From: Brotaphodocola catenula
GTDB taxonomy: Bacteria > Bacillota > Clostridia > Lachnospirales > Lachnospiraceae
NCBI GenBank assembly: GCA_020686985.1
Contig: JAJEPU010000024.1
Coordinates: 1 to 50,922 of the forward strand
Direction of reading: 5' to 3'
DNA: 50,922 nucleotides
Below, one piece after another: positions 17,043 through 26,704 of the stretch (position 1 is the stretch's first letter; each line of letters starts with the position of its first letter). The position numbers were made by a program, and so were the translations under genes. The notes beneath the pieces were generated by a model. That model was not told the DNA's origin. It saw only the letters and a program-made list of their open reading frames with translations, and searched no databases.

Positions 17043-18758
17043 GTGAGTATGAAGGATATTGATGCACATCTGTTACAGAGAGCATTTCTCTCTGCGGCAA
17101 AAGGATTAGAGGCAAAAAAAGAATGGATTAATGAGTTGAACGTATTTCCGGTTCCGGATGGAGATACGGGAACAAACATGACGATGACGATCATGTCGGC
17201 AGCGCGCGAGGTTGCAGGCATTGAGCAGCCGACGATGGAGAACCTTGCAAAGGCAATCTCCTCTGGCTCCCTGCGCGGTGCACGCGGTAACTCCGGTGTT
17301 ATTTTATCTCAGCTTCTGCGCGGATTTACGAAGGAGATCAAGAATGCGGACAAGATCAATGTCACAGTTCTTGCAAATGCCTTTGTGCGTGCGACTGAGA
17401 CGGCTTACAAGGCAGTTATGAAGCCGAAGGAGGGCACAATCCTGACCGTTGCAAAGGGCATGGCAGACAAGGCTGTGGAGCTGGTTCCTCAGACCGATGA
17501 TGTCATTGAGTTTGCAGAGAAGGTCATTGAGCAGGGTGACTATGTGCTGAGCCAGACCCCGGAGATGCTTCCGGTTCTGAAACAGGCAGGCGTTGTGGAT
17601 TCCGGCGGTCAGGGTCTGATGCAGGTGCTCAAAGGCGCCCTTGACGGACTTAACGGCAAGGAAGTCGATATGACGATTCCGGCGTCCACCGGTGCAGGTG
17701 TCTCTGCGATGACCTCAGGAAAGAGCGCTGCCGGTTCTTCTGACATTGAGACTGCTGACATCAAATTCGGTTATTGTACCGAGTTCATCATCAATCTCGA
17801 GAAGGAGTACACCGAGAAGGATGAGCATGAATTCAAGGCATACTTAGAGTCTCTCGGCGATTCGATCGTTGTCGTTTCCGATGATGATGTCGTGAAGGTT
17901 CATGTTCACACGAATGATCCGGGTCTTGCAATCCAGAAGGCACTGACCTATGGTTCTCTGTCCCGCATGAAGATCGACAACATGCGCGAGGAGCACCATG
18001 AGCGTTTGATCCAGAATGCAGAGAAGCTCGCAAAGCAGCAGAAAGAGCAGGAAGAAAGAGAGAAAGCAGAGCAGGCAAAGGCGAGTGAGGAGCCGCGCAA
18101 GCCGGCAGGATTTATCGCAGTTTCTGTTGGTGAGGGACTCAGTGAGATCTTCCGCGGAATCGGAGCAGACTACATCATTGAGGGTGGTCAGACGATGAAC
18201 CCGAGTACCGAGGATATGCTTTCTGCAATCGAGAAAGTCAATGCGGATGTGATCTACATCCTTCCGAATAACAAGAACATCATCCTTGCAGCGGAGCAGG
18301 CAAAGTATCTCGTCGAGGACAAGAAGATTGTGGTTGTTCCGTCCCGCACCGTTCCGCAGGGAATCACGGCTCTGATTAACTTTGTTCCGGATCAGACCCC
18401 GGAGGAGAACCTTGAGACGATGAAGGATGAGATGGCGCGTGTGAAGACGGGGCAGATCACCTACGCAGTCCGCAACACGAATATTGACGGCATGGAGATC
18501 CATGAGGGAGACATCATGGGAATCGGCGATCACGGCATGCTCACGGTCGGCACCGGAATCGAGACCGTCGCTCTCGACAGCCTCAAGGCAATGGCAGACG
18601 AGGAGTCCGAGCTTGTGACGATCTACTATGGAAGCGATGTGAGGGAAGAGGATGCTCAGGCACTCTTAGACAAGGCAAAAGAGGCATTCCCGGATCTTGA
18701 GATTGAGCTTCAGAATGGCGGACAGCCGATTTATTATTACATGATTTCCGTGGAATAA
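17043..18758 (+). CDS. fakA: DAK2-domain fatty acid kinase subunit FakA (YloV)
   Basis: GTG 17043 sits ten bases after AAGGAGG; TTG 17016 and ATG 17049 fit less well. The 571-residue protein has the N-terminal DAK2 kinase domain with NVFPVPDGDTGTNM (metal/ATP site) and SLRGARGNSGVILSQ, a central domain (KVHVHTNDPG), and a C-terminal DegV-like/FakB-contact domain (GEGLSEIF, ILPNNKNI, VPSRTVPQGITAL). FakA phosphorylates fatty acids carried by FakB (DegV) proteins for use in phospholipid synthesis. No fakB is in the window. A charged KQQKEQEEREKAEQAK linker joins the last two domains. Confidence 0.92.
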   Translation: MSMKDIDAHLLQRAFLSAAKGLEAKKEWINELNVFPVPDGDTGTNMTMTIMSAAREVAGIEQPTMENLAKAISSGSLRGARGNSGVILSQLLRGFTKEIKNADKINVTVLANAFVRATETAYKAVMKPKEGTILTVAKGMADKAVELVPQTDDVIEFAEKVIEQGDYVLSQTPEMLPVLKQAGVVDSGGQGLMQVLKGALDGLNGKEVDMTIPASTGAGVSAMTSGKSAAGSSDIETADIKFGYCTEFIINLEKEYTEKDEHEFKAYLESLGDSIVVVSDDDVVKVHVHTNDPGLAIQKALTYGSLSRMKIDNMREEHHERLIQNAEKLAKQQKEQEEREKAEQAKASEEPRKPAGFIAVSVGEGLSEIFRGIGADYIIEGGQTMNPSTEDMLSAIEKVNADVIYILPNNKNIILAAEQAKYLVEDKKIVVVPSRTVPQGITALINFVPDQTPEENLETMKDEMARVKTGQITYAVRNTNIDGMEIHEGDIMGIGDHGMLTVGTGIETVALDSLKAMADEESELVTIYYGSDVREEDAQALLDKAKEAFPDLEIELQNGGQPIYYYMISVE

Positions 18759-18802
18759 TCTTGTTTCCATGAAATAACTTTATTTCTGTGGAGTGATTTT
18801 TT

Positions 18803-20881
18803 ATGAATCAGGAACCTATTACGAGTTTAAAGGGCATCGGTGAAAAAACCGGTGCCCTGTTTCAAAAATTGGGAATTGAGACTGTGGACGATCTGCTTCA
18901 TGACTATCCGAGAGGGTACGATTCCTACGATCTTCCGACACCGATTGAGTCGGTGAGAGAGGGGGAGATTGTCGCAGTCTCCGGAGCTCTCTTAAAGACG
19001 GCATCGGTGCGTCGATTCAAACAGACCGAATTGACGCTTGCCTCAGTCAAGGACCGGAGTGGAGTCATGCAGTTGACGTGGTATCATATGCCGTATCTGC
19101 GCGCGACGCTTCAGATGGGAAAACGTTTTGTTTTTCGCGGAAAGGTCGTGAAAAAGGGAAGTCGTCTTGAGCTGGAACAGCCGGAGATCTTTTCGCTCGA
19201 GGATTATGAGCGGGTCATGGGATCGATGCGCCCGGTCTACGGTCAGACAAAAGGGCTTGGAAACAAGGCGATTGTGCGCGCGATGGAGGAGGCATTTGCC
19301 CGTCGCACGATGGAGAGGGAGTACCTTCCGGAAGATCTGCGGAGTCGTTATGAGCTTGCGGAGTACAACTATGCGCTCGAGCACATTCATTTTCCGGCTG
19401 ACCGCGCGGAACTTCTGATGGCGAGAAAGCGTCTCGTCTTTGATGAGTTCTTCTTCTTTTTGCTGGCAGTGCGAAGACTCAAGGAAAAACGTCAGGATCA
19501 GACCTCCTCGTTTGTGATGCATCATGCAGAGAAGGTTGATGCGTTTGAAGCCCGTCTGCCGTATGCGTTGACCTCAGCCCAGAAACGCACGCTTACCGAG
19601 GTGCAGAGGGATCTTGAGAGCGGTCTTGTGATGAACCGTCTCGTTCAGGGTGATGTCGGATCGGGAAAGACCGTGATTGCGATCCTTGCTCTTCTCCAGA
19701 CCGCATACAATGGATTTCAGGGCGCTCTGATGGCTCCGACCGAAGTTCTTGCGAGACAGCATTTTGAGTCGATGCAGGAGTTGTTTGAGAAATGGGGAGT
19801 CACAAAAAGGGTCGTGCTCGTGACCGGTTCAATGACGGCGAAGGAGAAGCGGGAAGCATACAAGAAAATTGCCTCCCACGAGGCAGACATCATCGTCGGC
19901 ACCCATGCGCTGATTCAGGAAAACGTTCACTACGACAACCTTGCGCTTGTGATCACCGATGAACAGCATCGTTTTGGTGTCGGTCAGAGGGAATCACTCG
20001 GTCAGAAGGGTGCTGAGAGCCTGAAGGACTTGGCAGGTACCCTGCCCCATGTGCTTGTGATGAGCGCGACACCGATCCCGAGAACACTTGCGATCATTCT
20101 CTACGGCGACCTCGACATCTCGGTGATCGATGAGATGCCGGTCGGTCGTCTGCCGATCAAGAACTGTGTCGTCGATACGGGATATCGCGATCGCGCCTAC
20201 CAGTTCCTTGCAAAAGAGCTGGGCGCGGGTCATCAGGCATATGTGATCTGCCCGATGGTCGAGGCGAGTGAGATGATCGAGGCGGAGAATGTGCTTGATT
20301 ACACGAAACTTCTGAGGGAACGGCTTCCGGGCGCGCGGATTGAGTATCTTCACGGTCGGATGAAGGGCAAAGAGAAGAATAAGATCATGGAGGCATTTGC
20401 ATCCGGCGAGATCCAGATTCTCGTGTCGACGACGGTTGTCGAGGTCGGAGTCAACGTGCCGAATGCGACAGTAATGATGATTGAGAATGCGGAGCGCTTC
20501 GGACTCGCCCAGCTTCATCAGCTTCGCGGACGAGTCGGGCGCGGAAAGGCTCAGTCATACTGCATCATGGTCAATGGCTCCGATCAGGATGGAACGCAGG
20601 AGCGCCTTGACATTTTGAACCGCTCAAACGATGGATTTTACATCGCATCGGAGGATCTGAAACTGCGAGGACCGGGAGATTTCTTTGGCATGCGTCAGAG
20701 CGGAGATCTGGAATTTCGCCTTGCGGATATTTTCACGGACGCAGATCTCTTAAAGACCGTCGCCAGAGAGGTTGACGCGCTATTAAAGTCAGATCCGGAA
20801 CTTATAGACCCGGATCACGAGGCACTTAGGGAGCGGATGGATGTGTATGTGAGCAAGGGGTATGAAAAGTTGAATCTGTAA
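18803..20881 (+). CDS. recG: ATP-dependent DNA helicase RecG
   Basis: The 692 residues contain the N-terminal wedge/OB domain (LKGIGEKTGALFQKLGI, SGALLKTASVRRF), helicase motif I GDVGSGKT, motif II DEQH, motif III SATPIPRTLA, and the C-terminal motifs STTVVEVGVNVPNA and QLRGRVGRG. RecG remodels stalled replication forks and branch-migrates Holliday junctions. It is third in the asp23-fakA-recG operon, 44 nt after fakA. No intrinsic terminator is obvious between it and the following T-box promoter. Confidence 0.96.
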   Translation: MNQEPITSLKGIGEKTGALFQKLGIETVDDLLHDYPRGYDSYDLPTPIESVREGEIVAVSGALLKTASVRRFKQTELTLASVKDRSGVMQLTWYHMPYLRATLQMGKRFVFRGKVVKKGSRLELEQPEIFSLEDYERVMGSMRPVYGQTKGLGNKAIVRAMEEAFARRTMEREYLPEDLRSRYELAEYNYALEHIHFPADRAELLMARKRLVFDEFFFFLLAVRRLKEKRQDQTSSFVMHHAEKVDAFEARLPYALTSAQKRTLTEVQRDLESGLVMNRLVQGDVGSGKTVIAILALLQTAYNGFQGALMAPTEVLARQHFESMQELFEKWGVTKRVVLVTGSMTAKEKREAYKKIASHEADIIVGTHALIQENVHYDNLALVITDEQHRFGVGQRESLGQKGAESLKDLAGTLPHVLVMSATPIPRTLAIILYGDLDISVIDEMPVGRLPIKNCVVDTGYRDRAYQFLAKELGAGHQAYVICPMVEASEMIEAENVLDYTKLLRERLPGARIEYLHGRMKGKEKNKIMEAFASGEIQILVSTTVVEVGVNVPNATVMMIENAERFGLAQLHQLRGRVGRGKAQSYCIMVNGSDQDGTQERLDILNRSNDGFYIASEDLKLRGPGDFFGMRQSGDLEFRLADIFTDADLLKTVAREVDALLKSDPELIDPDHEALRERMDVYVSKGYEKLNL

Positions 20882-20907
20882 GAGATGGTTAAGATAAAAA
20901 ACTCTGC

Positions 20908-20936
20908 TTGACAAATTCGGGATTCGGGCTTACAAT
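20908..20936 (+). promoter_or_regulatory. Promoter of the T-box leader
   Basis: Near-perfect vegetative promoter: TTGACA (20908-20913), 17-nt spacer, TACAAT (20931-20936). Confidence 0.85.
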
Positions 20937-20942
20937 GCATTT

Positions 20943-21295
20943 AACAAAGCAAACCAAATCAAATAAACCGATGAGAAAGACGAGTAGGCTTTCCTCTAAA
21001 ATCACAGAGAGTTGCAGATGGTGGGATTGCAACATGGCGGAGATTGTTGAATGGACTTTCGAGGGCGATTCTGAAACCGAGAACAGATCATCAGAGTTTT
21101 ACGTTTTTACTTTTAGTAAGATTGCTATTGATGAATGAGGAGCGGGAGTATGGAGCGACGGAAACTGTGACCGTTATCTGACAGCACATATGCATGTATG
21201 TGAAAAAGAGGGCTATTGCCAATTTGAGTGGTACCGCGGATTAAGTAAATGTGAATTCGTCTCAGATACAGGAAACTGTATCTGGGACTTTTTTT
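20943..21295 (+). ncRNA. T-box riboswitch leader, tryptophan-specific (specifier UGG)
   Basis: The conserved T-box sequence TGAGTGGTACCGCGG is at 21225-21239. A strong terminator stem (13 bp, 21259-21271 with 21276-21288, GAAA loop) with a T run follows. The Stem I region contains the AGTA and GGTGGGA-type elements. The specifier is best read as TGG at 21052-21054 in the context GAA-TGG-AC, i.e. tRNA-Trp. Uncharged tRNA-Trp would stabilise the antiterminator and turn on the ABC importer 108 nt further on. A 76-codon frame across this region is an artefact of the RNA. Confidence 0.92.
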
Positions 21296-21402
21296 ATTTC
21301 ATAGGAAATGGCATTCCAAATGGCGTCCCATGAAACAAAAAATGCTCCACGAGAATGTGCCAAGGCATATTCCTTATTTCAAAATTTCAGGAGGAAAAGA
21401 TT

Positions 21403-22527
21403 ATGAAAAAGAGAAATGTGAAAGCAGTGATTCTGGCGACAATGGCGATGGCAGTACTTGCAGGATGTTCTTCCTCAAAAAATACCGAGACGACAACCAC
21501 TTCTTCCGAAGCGACGAGCTCCGCAGAGTCCAAGGCAGAGGACGGAAGCAGTGCAGAGAGCAGTAGCGCAGGAGAAGATACCGGCGTGGCAGAGATTGCA
21601 GATGGCGATTTCACCGTAGGAATCGGTCAGTTTGCAGAGCACGGTTCTCTTGACAACTGCCGAATCGGTTTCCTTCAGGGACTTGCAGATGAGGGCATCG
21701 TCGAGGGCAAGAACCTGACCGTCCTTTATGAGAATGCACAGGCAGATGGCGGTACCGCAAGTCAGATCATGGATAACTTCCTTGCAAAGAAGGCAGATCT
21801 GATCTGCGCGATTGCAACTCCGATTGCACAGAGTGCATACAGCGCAGTTAAGAAAGATGGCGTTCCGGTTATCTACACCGCAGTAACCGATCCGGTTGCA
21901 GCAGAGCTTGCAAATGCAGATGGAACTCCGGTCGGTGAGATTACCGGTACAAGCGACAAGCTCCCGGTTACCCAACAGCTTGAGATGATCCGTAAAGTGC
22001 TTCCGGATGCAAAGACGATCGGTATCATGTACAGCACAAGTGAGATCAACTCCGTTTCAGCAATCGAGGAGTACAAGGAAGCAGCGGGAGATTACGGATT
22101 TGAGATCGTGGAGAGCGGTATCTCTTCCACAGCAGATATTCCGTTGGCAGCCGACAATCTGGTTGAGAAGGTAGACTGCATCACGAACCTGACTGACAAC
22201 ACCGTTGTAAGCTCTCTTCCGGTCATCCTTGACAAGGCAGGAAAGAAGAACATTCCGGTATTTGGAAGTGAGGTAGAGCAGGTAAAGATCGGCTGTCTCG
22301 CAGCAATGGGACTTGACTATGTGAGCCTTGGTGAGCAGACCGGTAAGATGGCAGCACAGGTATTAAAGGGCGAGAAGAAGGCAAGCGAGATGAACTTTGA
22401 GGTCATCAAGGAAGCTGCTTTCTACGGAAACACAAAGGTAGCAGAGAACCTCGGAATTACCCTGCCGGATGAGCTGACTGAGAGTGCAGCAGGACTCTTC
22501 GATGAGATTAGCTCAACCACAAAGTAA
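21403..22527 (+). CDS. trpX: TrpX-type ABC substrate-binding lipoprotein
   Basis: ATG 21403 follows CAGGAGG. The 374-residue protein has a lipoprotein signal (VLAGC, Cys about 21), a Ser/Thr/Glu linker to about residue 65, then the ABC_sub_bind fold (VGIGQFAEHGSLDNCRIGFL, NLTVLYENAQADGG, ICAIATPIAQSAYSA, AVTDPVAA, GTSDKLPV). This family is linked to tryptophan uptake (trpXYZ), and the Trp T-box upstream agrees. Substrate is inferred from leader and family; no binding data. Confidence 0.85.
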   Translation: MKKRNVKAVILATMAMAVLAGCSSSKNTETTTTSSEATSSAESKAEDGSSAESSSAGEDTGVAEIADGDFTVGIGQFAEHGSLDNCRIGFLQGLADEGIVEGKNLTVLYENAQADGGTASQIMDNFLAKKADLICAIATPIAQSAYSAVKKDGVPVIYTAVTDPVAAELANADGTPVGEITGTSDKLPVTQQLEMIRKVLPDAKTIGIMYSTSEINSVSAIEEYKEAAGDYGFEIVESGISSTADIPLAADNLVEKVDCITNLTDNTVVSSLPVILDKAGKKNIPVFGSEVEQVKIGCLAAMGLDYVSLGEQTGKMAAQVLKGEKKASEMNFEVIKEAAFYGNTKVAENLGITLPDELTESAAGLFDEISSTTK

Positions 22528-22578
22528 CTTCGATAACTACTGATAACTCGAAAGACGATTAGAAGCTGGGGGAGAGAG

Positions 22579-23475
22579 ATGTCCATTGTACTTGGCGTGA
22601 TGGAGGAGGGTCTGATCTATGCGATCATGGCACTCGGCGTATATATTACTTATAAAATTCTGGATTTTCCGGATCTGTCTGTGGACGGCACGTTTCCACT
22701 CGGAGCAGCAGTCACGGTCATGCTGATCTTAAAAGGTGTGAATCCATTTCTGACTCTGTTTCTTGCATTTTTAACCGGAGCGTTTGCCGGATGCATCACA
22801 GGAATCATTCACGTCAAGTTCAAGGTGCGTGACCTGCTTTCCGGTATTATCGTGATGACAGCGCTCTACTCGCTCAATCTTCGCATTGCGGGAAAAGCAA
22901 ATGTGCCGATTTTCAGTCAGGAGACAATTTTTGAAAATGCATGGCTTGAGAGTATGGTATCGGAGGCACTTGAACCGTATCTCGTAGCTTTGATTCTTCT
23001 TGTGATTGTTGTGGTCTGTAAGATACTTCTCGATCTGTATCTGAACACGCGCTCAGGATTTTTGCTTCGGGCAGCGGGAGACAACGATGTGCTTGTCACC
23101 TCTCTGGCAAAAGACAAGGGTATGGTAAAAATCCTCGGTCTTGCGATCGCAAACGGATTTGCTTCCCTTGCAGGCTGTGTGTACTGTCAGCAGAAAGGCT
23201 TCTTTGAGATCAGCACCGGAACCGGAACTATGGTTATCGGACTTGCAAGTGTTATCATCGGAATGAAGCTCTTAAAGCGTTTTAATTCGGTCAAGGCGAC
23301 GACAGCAGTCATTACGGGATCTGTGGTCTACAAAGCCTGTGTCTCGATCGCGATTGCGATGGGAATGGCAGCTTCGGATCTGAAGCTGATCACAGCCGTT
23401 TTGTTCCTGGTGATTCTGGTAGTCAGCAACCGGACAGAGGGCAAAGTAAAAATTGCAGGAAAGAAGGGGAAATAA
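22579..23475 (+). CDS. trpY: TrpY-type ABC transporter permease
   Basis: The 298-residue integral membrane protein has about eight hydrophobic segments of the BPD_transp_2 (branched-chain/LivH-like) type. The opening GVMEEGLIYAIMALGVYITYKILDFPDLSVDGTF... (only the family's first segments are cited here) and TRSGFLLRAAGDND, facing the ATPase, are typical. GGGGGAGAG precedes ATG 22579. It is followed directly, without gap, by the ATPase gene. Confidence 0.88.
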   Translation: MSIVLGVMEEGLIYAIMALGVYITYKILDFPDLSVDGTFPLGAAVTVMLILKGVNPFLTLFLAFLTGAFAGCITGIIHVKFKVRDLLSGIIVMTALYSLNLRIAGKANVPIFSQETIFENAWLESMVSEALEPYLVALILLVIVVVCKILLDLYLNTRSGFLLRAAGDNDVLVTSLAKDKGMVKILGLAIANGFASLAGCVYCQQKGFFEISTGTGTMVIGLASVIIGMKLLKRFNSVKATTAVITGSVVYKACVSIAIAMGMAASDLKLITAVLFLVILVVSNRTEGKVKIAGKKGK

Positions 23476-24249
23476 GTGCTCGAACTCAGTCATATTCATA
23501 AATATTACAATGCAGGAACCGTCAATGAGATGTGTCTGTTTCAGGACTTTTCCCTGACGATTCAGGATGGGGAGTTCGTCTCCGTCGTCGGAAGCAATGG
23601 ATCGGGAAAAACCTCGATGCTCAATCTGATCTGTGGAAGCATTCCGCTTGATTCCGGTTCGATCCGGATCGGCGGAAAAGACATCACCAACATGCCGGAA
23701 TTCAAGCGTCAGCGCAAGATCGGTCGCGTTTACCAGAATCCGGCAATGGGAACCTGCCCGAGCATGACGATTCTTGAAAACATGTCCCTTGCGGACAATA
23801 AGGGCAAGCCGTTCGACCTTCGCCCGGGAACAAACCGTCAGCGCGTTGATTTTTATCGGGAGCAGTTGAAATCCCTTGGTCTCGGTCTTGAGGACAAGAT
23901 GGATGTGAAAGTCGGAGTGCTCTCCGGCGGTCAGCGTCAGGCGATGGCACTTCTGATGTCGACCATGACTCCGATTGAGTTTTTGATTCTCGATGAGCAC
24001 ACTGCTGCACTCGACCCGAAGACTGCCGAGATCATCATGCAGTTGACCGGAAAGATCGTGGAGGAGAAGCACCTGACAACGATTATGGTCACACATAATC
24101 TGCGCTATGCGGTGGAATACGGAAATCGTCTTCTGATGATGCACCAGGGACATGCGGTCATGGATCGCGCCGGAGCAGAGAAGACAAACACCCAGATCGA
24201 TGAGATTCTTGAGAAATTCAATGAGATCAGCATCGAGTGTGGAAATTAA
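23476..24249 (+). CDS. trpZ: TrpZ-type ABC transporter ATP-binding protein
   Basis: GTG 23476 starts at the base after the trpY stop codon. The 257 residues have Walker A GSNGSGKTS, the Q-loop segment VYQNPAMGT, the signature LSGGQRQAMAL, Walker B LILDEHTAALDP (His where Pro is common), and the H-loop VTHNLRYAVEYG. It powers the predicted tryptophan importer with trpX and trpY. A terminator lies 21 nt after its stop, closing the T-box operon. Confidence 0.9.
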   Translation: MLELSHIHKYYNAGTVNEMCLFQDFSLTIQDGEFVSVVGSNGSGKTSMLNLICGSIPLDSGSIRIGGKDITNMPEFKRQRKIGRVYQNPAMGTCPSMTILENMSLADNKGKPFDLRPGTNRQRVDFYREQLKSLGLGLEDKMDVKVGVLSGGQRQAMALLMSTMTPIEFLILDEHTAALDPKTAEIIMQLTGKIVEEKHLTTIMVTHNLRYAVEYGNRLLMMHQGHAVMDRAGAEKTNTQIDEILEKFNEISIECGN

Positions 24250-24270
24250 AAAGTGAAGCATGAAACGAAA

Positions 24271-24300
24271 AAGAAGAGGCGTGAAATGCGCCTCTTTTTC
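24271..24300 (+). terminator. Terminator of the trpXYZ operon
   Basis: AAGAGGCG (24274-24281) pairs with CGCCTCTT (24289-24296), flanked by A-rich and T-rich arms. Confidence 0.85.
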
Positions 24301-24487
24301 ATACCCATTTATCTGCTTGAAATAGGGAGCATTTGCCGATTATCTTATTTTATAGTTTTTTCAGAAATGAAATGGGATTCTTATGGTATACTCTTTACAG
24401 AGAGTTTTTTTGGGATTTCCTATTTTAAAAAGTTAAAAAAGGGAAAAACGATAAACAAAATAGAACAATCAGAAAGGGGTGTATCAG

Positions 24488-25675
24488 ATGAGATTAAAGA
24501 CACGTCTTGCGATTGCGTTTCTTGCATTTTCCATCCTGCCGGTGATTTTTGTCGGCATGGTGCTTTCGATGGGAAAATTGTTCGTGCTGTATCGATTCAA
24601 TGAATTCGGTCCGGAAGTGCGCTCCATGGTGATTCAGATGCTGGTTTCCGGCGTCCTGATGCTCGTCTTTGTCTGTGCGTCGCTGACGATCTGGGTGTAT
24701 CGCTCGATTTTAAGACCGCTGAGCAAATTGCAGGAGGCAACCAGAAAGATCCGGGATGGCAATCTTGATTTCACGCTGGATGTGGAGGAAGACGATGAGA
24801 TCGGAGAACTCTGCCAGGACTTTGAGGAGATGAGAATTCGCCTGAAAGAGAATGCAGAGGAGAAGATTCAGTACGATATTGAGAGCAAGGAGCTGATCAG
24901 CAATATCTCTCATGATTTAAAGACACCGATCACCGCAATTAAGGGATATGTCGAGGGAATTCTCGACGGAGTGGCATCTTCGCCGGAGAAGCTGGACAAA
25001 TATATCCGAACGATTTACAATAAGGCAAACGACATGGATCGCCTGATCGATGAGCTGACGTTTTACTCCAAGATTGATACGAACAAGATTCCGTATACGT
25101 TTTCTAAGATCAATGTGAACAGCTATTTTGGAGACTGTGCGGAGGAAGTCGGACTCGATATGGAATCGAGAGGGATTGAGCTTGGATATTTCAATTATGT
25201 CAGTGATGATGTGGTCGTGATCGCTGATGCCGAGCAGATGAAGCGAGTGGTCAACAACATCATCAGCAACTCGGTCAAGTACATGGACAAGCCGAAGGGG
25301 ATCATCAATATCCGAATCAAGGATGTCGGAGATTTCATTCAGGTCGAGATCGAGGACAATGGACGAGGAATCGCGGCGAAGGATCTTCCGAATATCTTTG
25401 ACCGCTTTTACCGGACTGACGCATCGAGAAATTCTTCTCAGGGTGGAAGTGGAATCGGTCTTTCGATTGTGCGCAAGATCATTGAGGATCATGGTGGGCG
25501 AATCTGGGCGACGAGCAGACTTGGAATCGGCACGGAGATGCATTTTGTGCTGAGAAAGTATCAGGAAGTTCCGCAGACAGAACCTTCTGTTCCTGAGTCA
25601 GATCGGCGTGGCGGTTCTAATAAGAAAGAAGCTGGAAAGAAAGATTCTGGAAAAAAGGAAAAGTCGTCAAAGTAG
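24488..25675 (+). CDS. Membrane sensor histidine kinase (HAMP-HisKA-HATPase)
   Basis: ATG 24488 follows AAAGGGGTG; an in-frame GTG at 24479 overlaps that site. The 395-residue protein has two transmembrane helices (about 5-27 and 52-77) with a very short external loop, so it probably senses at the membrane. Then come HAMP (YRSILRPLSKLQEATRKIRDGN), HisKA with SHDLKTPITAIKGY (His142), the N box (NNIISNSVKY), G1 (DNGRGI) and G2 (GGSGIGLSIV), and a Lys/Gly/Ser-rich tail. An extended -10 (TGGTATACT) lies at about 24384-24392. It pairs with the regulator 140 nt downstream. Confidence 0.9.
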   Translation: MRLKTRLAIAFLAFSILPVIFVGMVLSMGKLFVLYRFNEFGPEVRSMVIQMLVSGVLMLVFVCASLTIWVYRSILRPLSKLQEATRKIRDGNLDFTLDVEEDDEIGELCQDFEEMRIRLKENAEEKIQYDIESKELISNISHDLKTPITAIKGYVEGILDGVASSPEKLDKYIRTIYNKANDMDRLIDELTFYSKIDTNKIPYTFSKINVNSYFGDCAEEVGLDMESRGIELGYFNYVSDDVVVIADAEQMKRVVNNIISNSVKYMDKPKGIINIRIKDVGDFIQVEIEDNGRGIAAKDLPNIFDRFYRTDASRNSSQGGSGIGLSIVRKIIEDHGGRIWATSRLGIGTEMHFVLRKYQEVPQTEPSVPESDRRGGSNKKEAGKKDSGKKEKSSK

Positions 25676-25814
25676 AAATAACAGAGGGATATGACGGCTA
25701 TTGAAAATCAGCGATATATAAAGCAAGATAGAAAGAGCAATATATAGAAAGCAGTAAATTAAGAGATCAGTAAATAAGAAAGCAACATATAAATAAGTAG
25801 TGGAGCGTGGAAAA

Positions 25815-26504
25815 ATGAGCAGAATTTTGATTATTGAGGATGAGACGAGCATTGCAGAGCTGGAAAAGGATTATCTGGAGCTGAGTGGATTTGAGGTAGA
25901 ACTGGAGGAGAACGGAAAGAAGGGACTTGACCGTGCTCTCGGAGAGGATTTTGATCTTCTGATTCTTGATCTGATGCTTCCGGATATGGATGGATTTGAG
26001 ATCTGCCGTCGTTTCCGCGAGGTGAAGAATACGCCGATCATCATGATCTCTGCGAAAAAGGAAGATATTGACAAGATCCGTGGTCTGGGACTCGGAGCGG
26101 ATGACTATATGACAAAGCCGTTCAGCCCGAGCGAGATGGTGGCGCGTGTGAAGGCACATCTTGCGCGCTATGAGCGTCTGATTGGAAGCGGAAGTCCGGA
26201 GAACGAAGTCATTGAGATTCGCGGACTCAAGATTGACAAGACCGCAAGACGCGTGTGGGTCAATGGAGAGGAGAAAAACTTCACGACGAAGGAGTTTGAT
26301 CTTCTGACCTTTCTCGCACAGAATCCGAACCATGTATTTACAAAAGAAGAACTCTTCTCAAAGATCTGGGATATGGAGTCGATCGGAGATATTGCGACAG
26401 TCACGGTTCACATTAAGAAAATTCGCGAGAAGATCGAGTTTAACACCGCGAAACCTCAGTATATTGAGACGATCTGGGGTGTGGGCTATCGTTTCAAAGT
26501 ATAA
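25815..26504 (+). CDS. OmpR-family response regulator
   Basis: ATG 25815 is chosen because MSRILIIEDE matches the receiver start; the upstream GTG 25800 adds five residues. The 229-residue protein has the acidic pocket ED (8-9), the phosphoacceptor Asp52 (LILDLMLPDMDG), the conserved Lys in YMTKPF, and a C-terminal winged helix (NFTTKEFDLLTFLAQNPNHVFTKEELFSKIW, cited as NFTTKEFDLL / HVFTKEELF). It is the partner of the kinase upstream. Kinase-before-regulator is the less common order. Its regulon is unknown, but the L,D-transpeptidase next door is a reasonable guess. Confidence 0.92.
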   Translation: MSRILIIEDETSIAELEKDYLELSGFEVELEENGKKGLDRALGEDFDLLILDLMLPDMDGFEICRRFREVKNTPIIMISAKKEDIDKIRGLGLGADDYMTKPFSPSEMVARVKAHLARYERLIGSGSPENEVIEIRGLKIDKTARRVWVNGEEKNFTTKEFDLLTFLAQNPNHVFTKEELFSKIWDMESIGDIATVTVHIKKIREKIEFNTAKPQYIETIWGVGYRFKV

Positions 26505-26516
26505 ATCAGAGCGGAT

Positions 26517-26568
26517 GCGCAGTGATTTTAATAGGAAGATGTCAGCAAAGCTGATTAAAATCACGCGC
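26517..26568 (+). other. Long stem-loop between the response regulator and the L,D-transpeptidase
   Basis: GCGC-a-GTGATTTTAAT (26517-26532) pairs with ATTAAAATCACGCGC (26554-26568): 15 bp with one bulged A, and an inner CAG/CTG in the loop. No T run follows on either strand, so it is not a standard intrinsic terminator. Confidence 0.65.
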
Positions 26569-26642
26569 CAAGTTGATGCTTGCGTCGACCTGAATAAGAG
26601 AAACAAAAAGCCAATATAGCTGAAAACAGAAAAATACGGAAA

Positions 26643-26671
26643 TTGCGGGAAAAGCAATTCTGGCATAGAAT
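26643..26671 (+). promoter_or_regulatory. Possible promoter of the L,D-transpeptidase gene
   Basis: -35 TTGCGG (26643-26648), 17-nt spacer, -10 TAGAAT (26666-26671). Confidence 0.5.
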
Positions 26672-26704
26672 ATAAGAATAGGACAGGAAGGAATAGAGTT
26701 GCAA

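Noticed and set aside
20908-21138. 76-codon open frame after recG
   Set aside because: It lies wholly inside the T-box leader, has no ribosome site and no protein-like composition.
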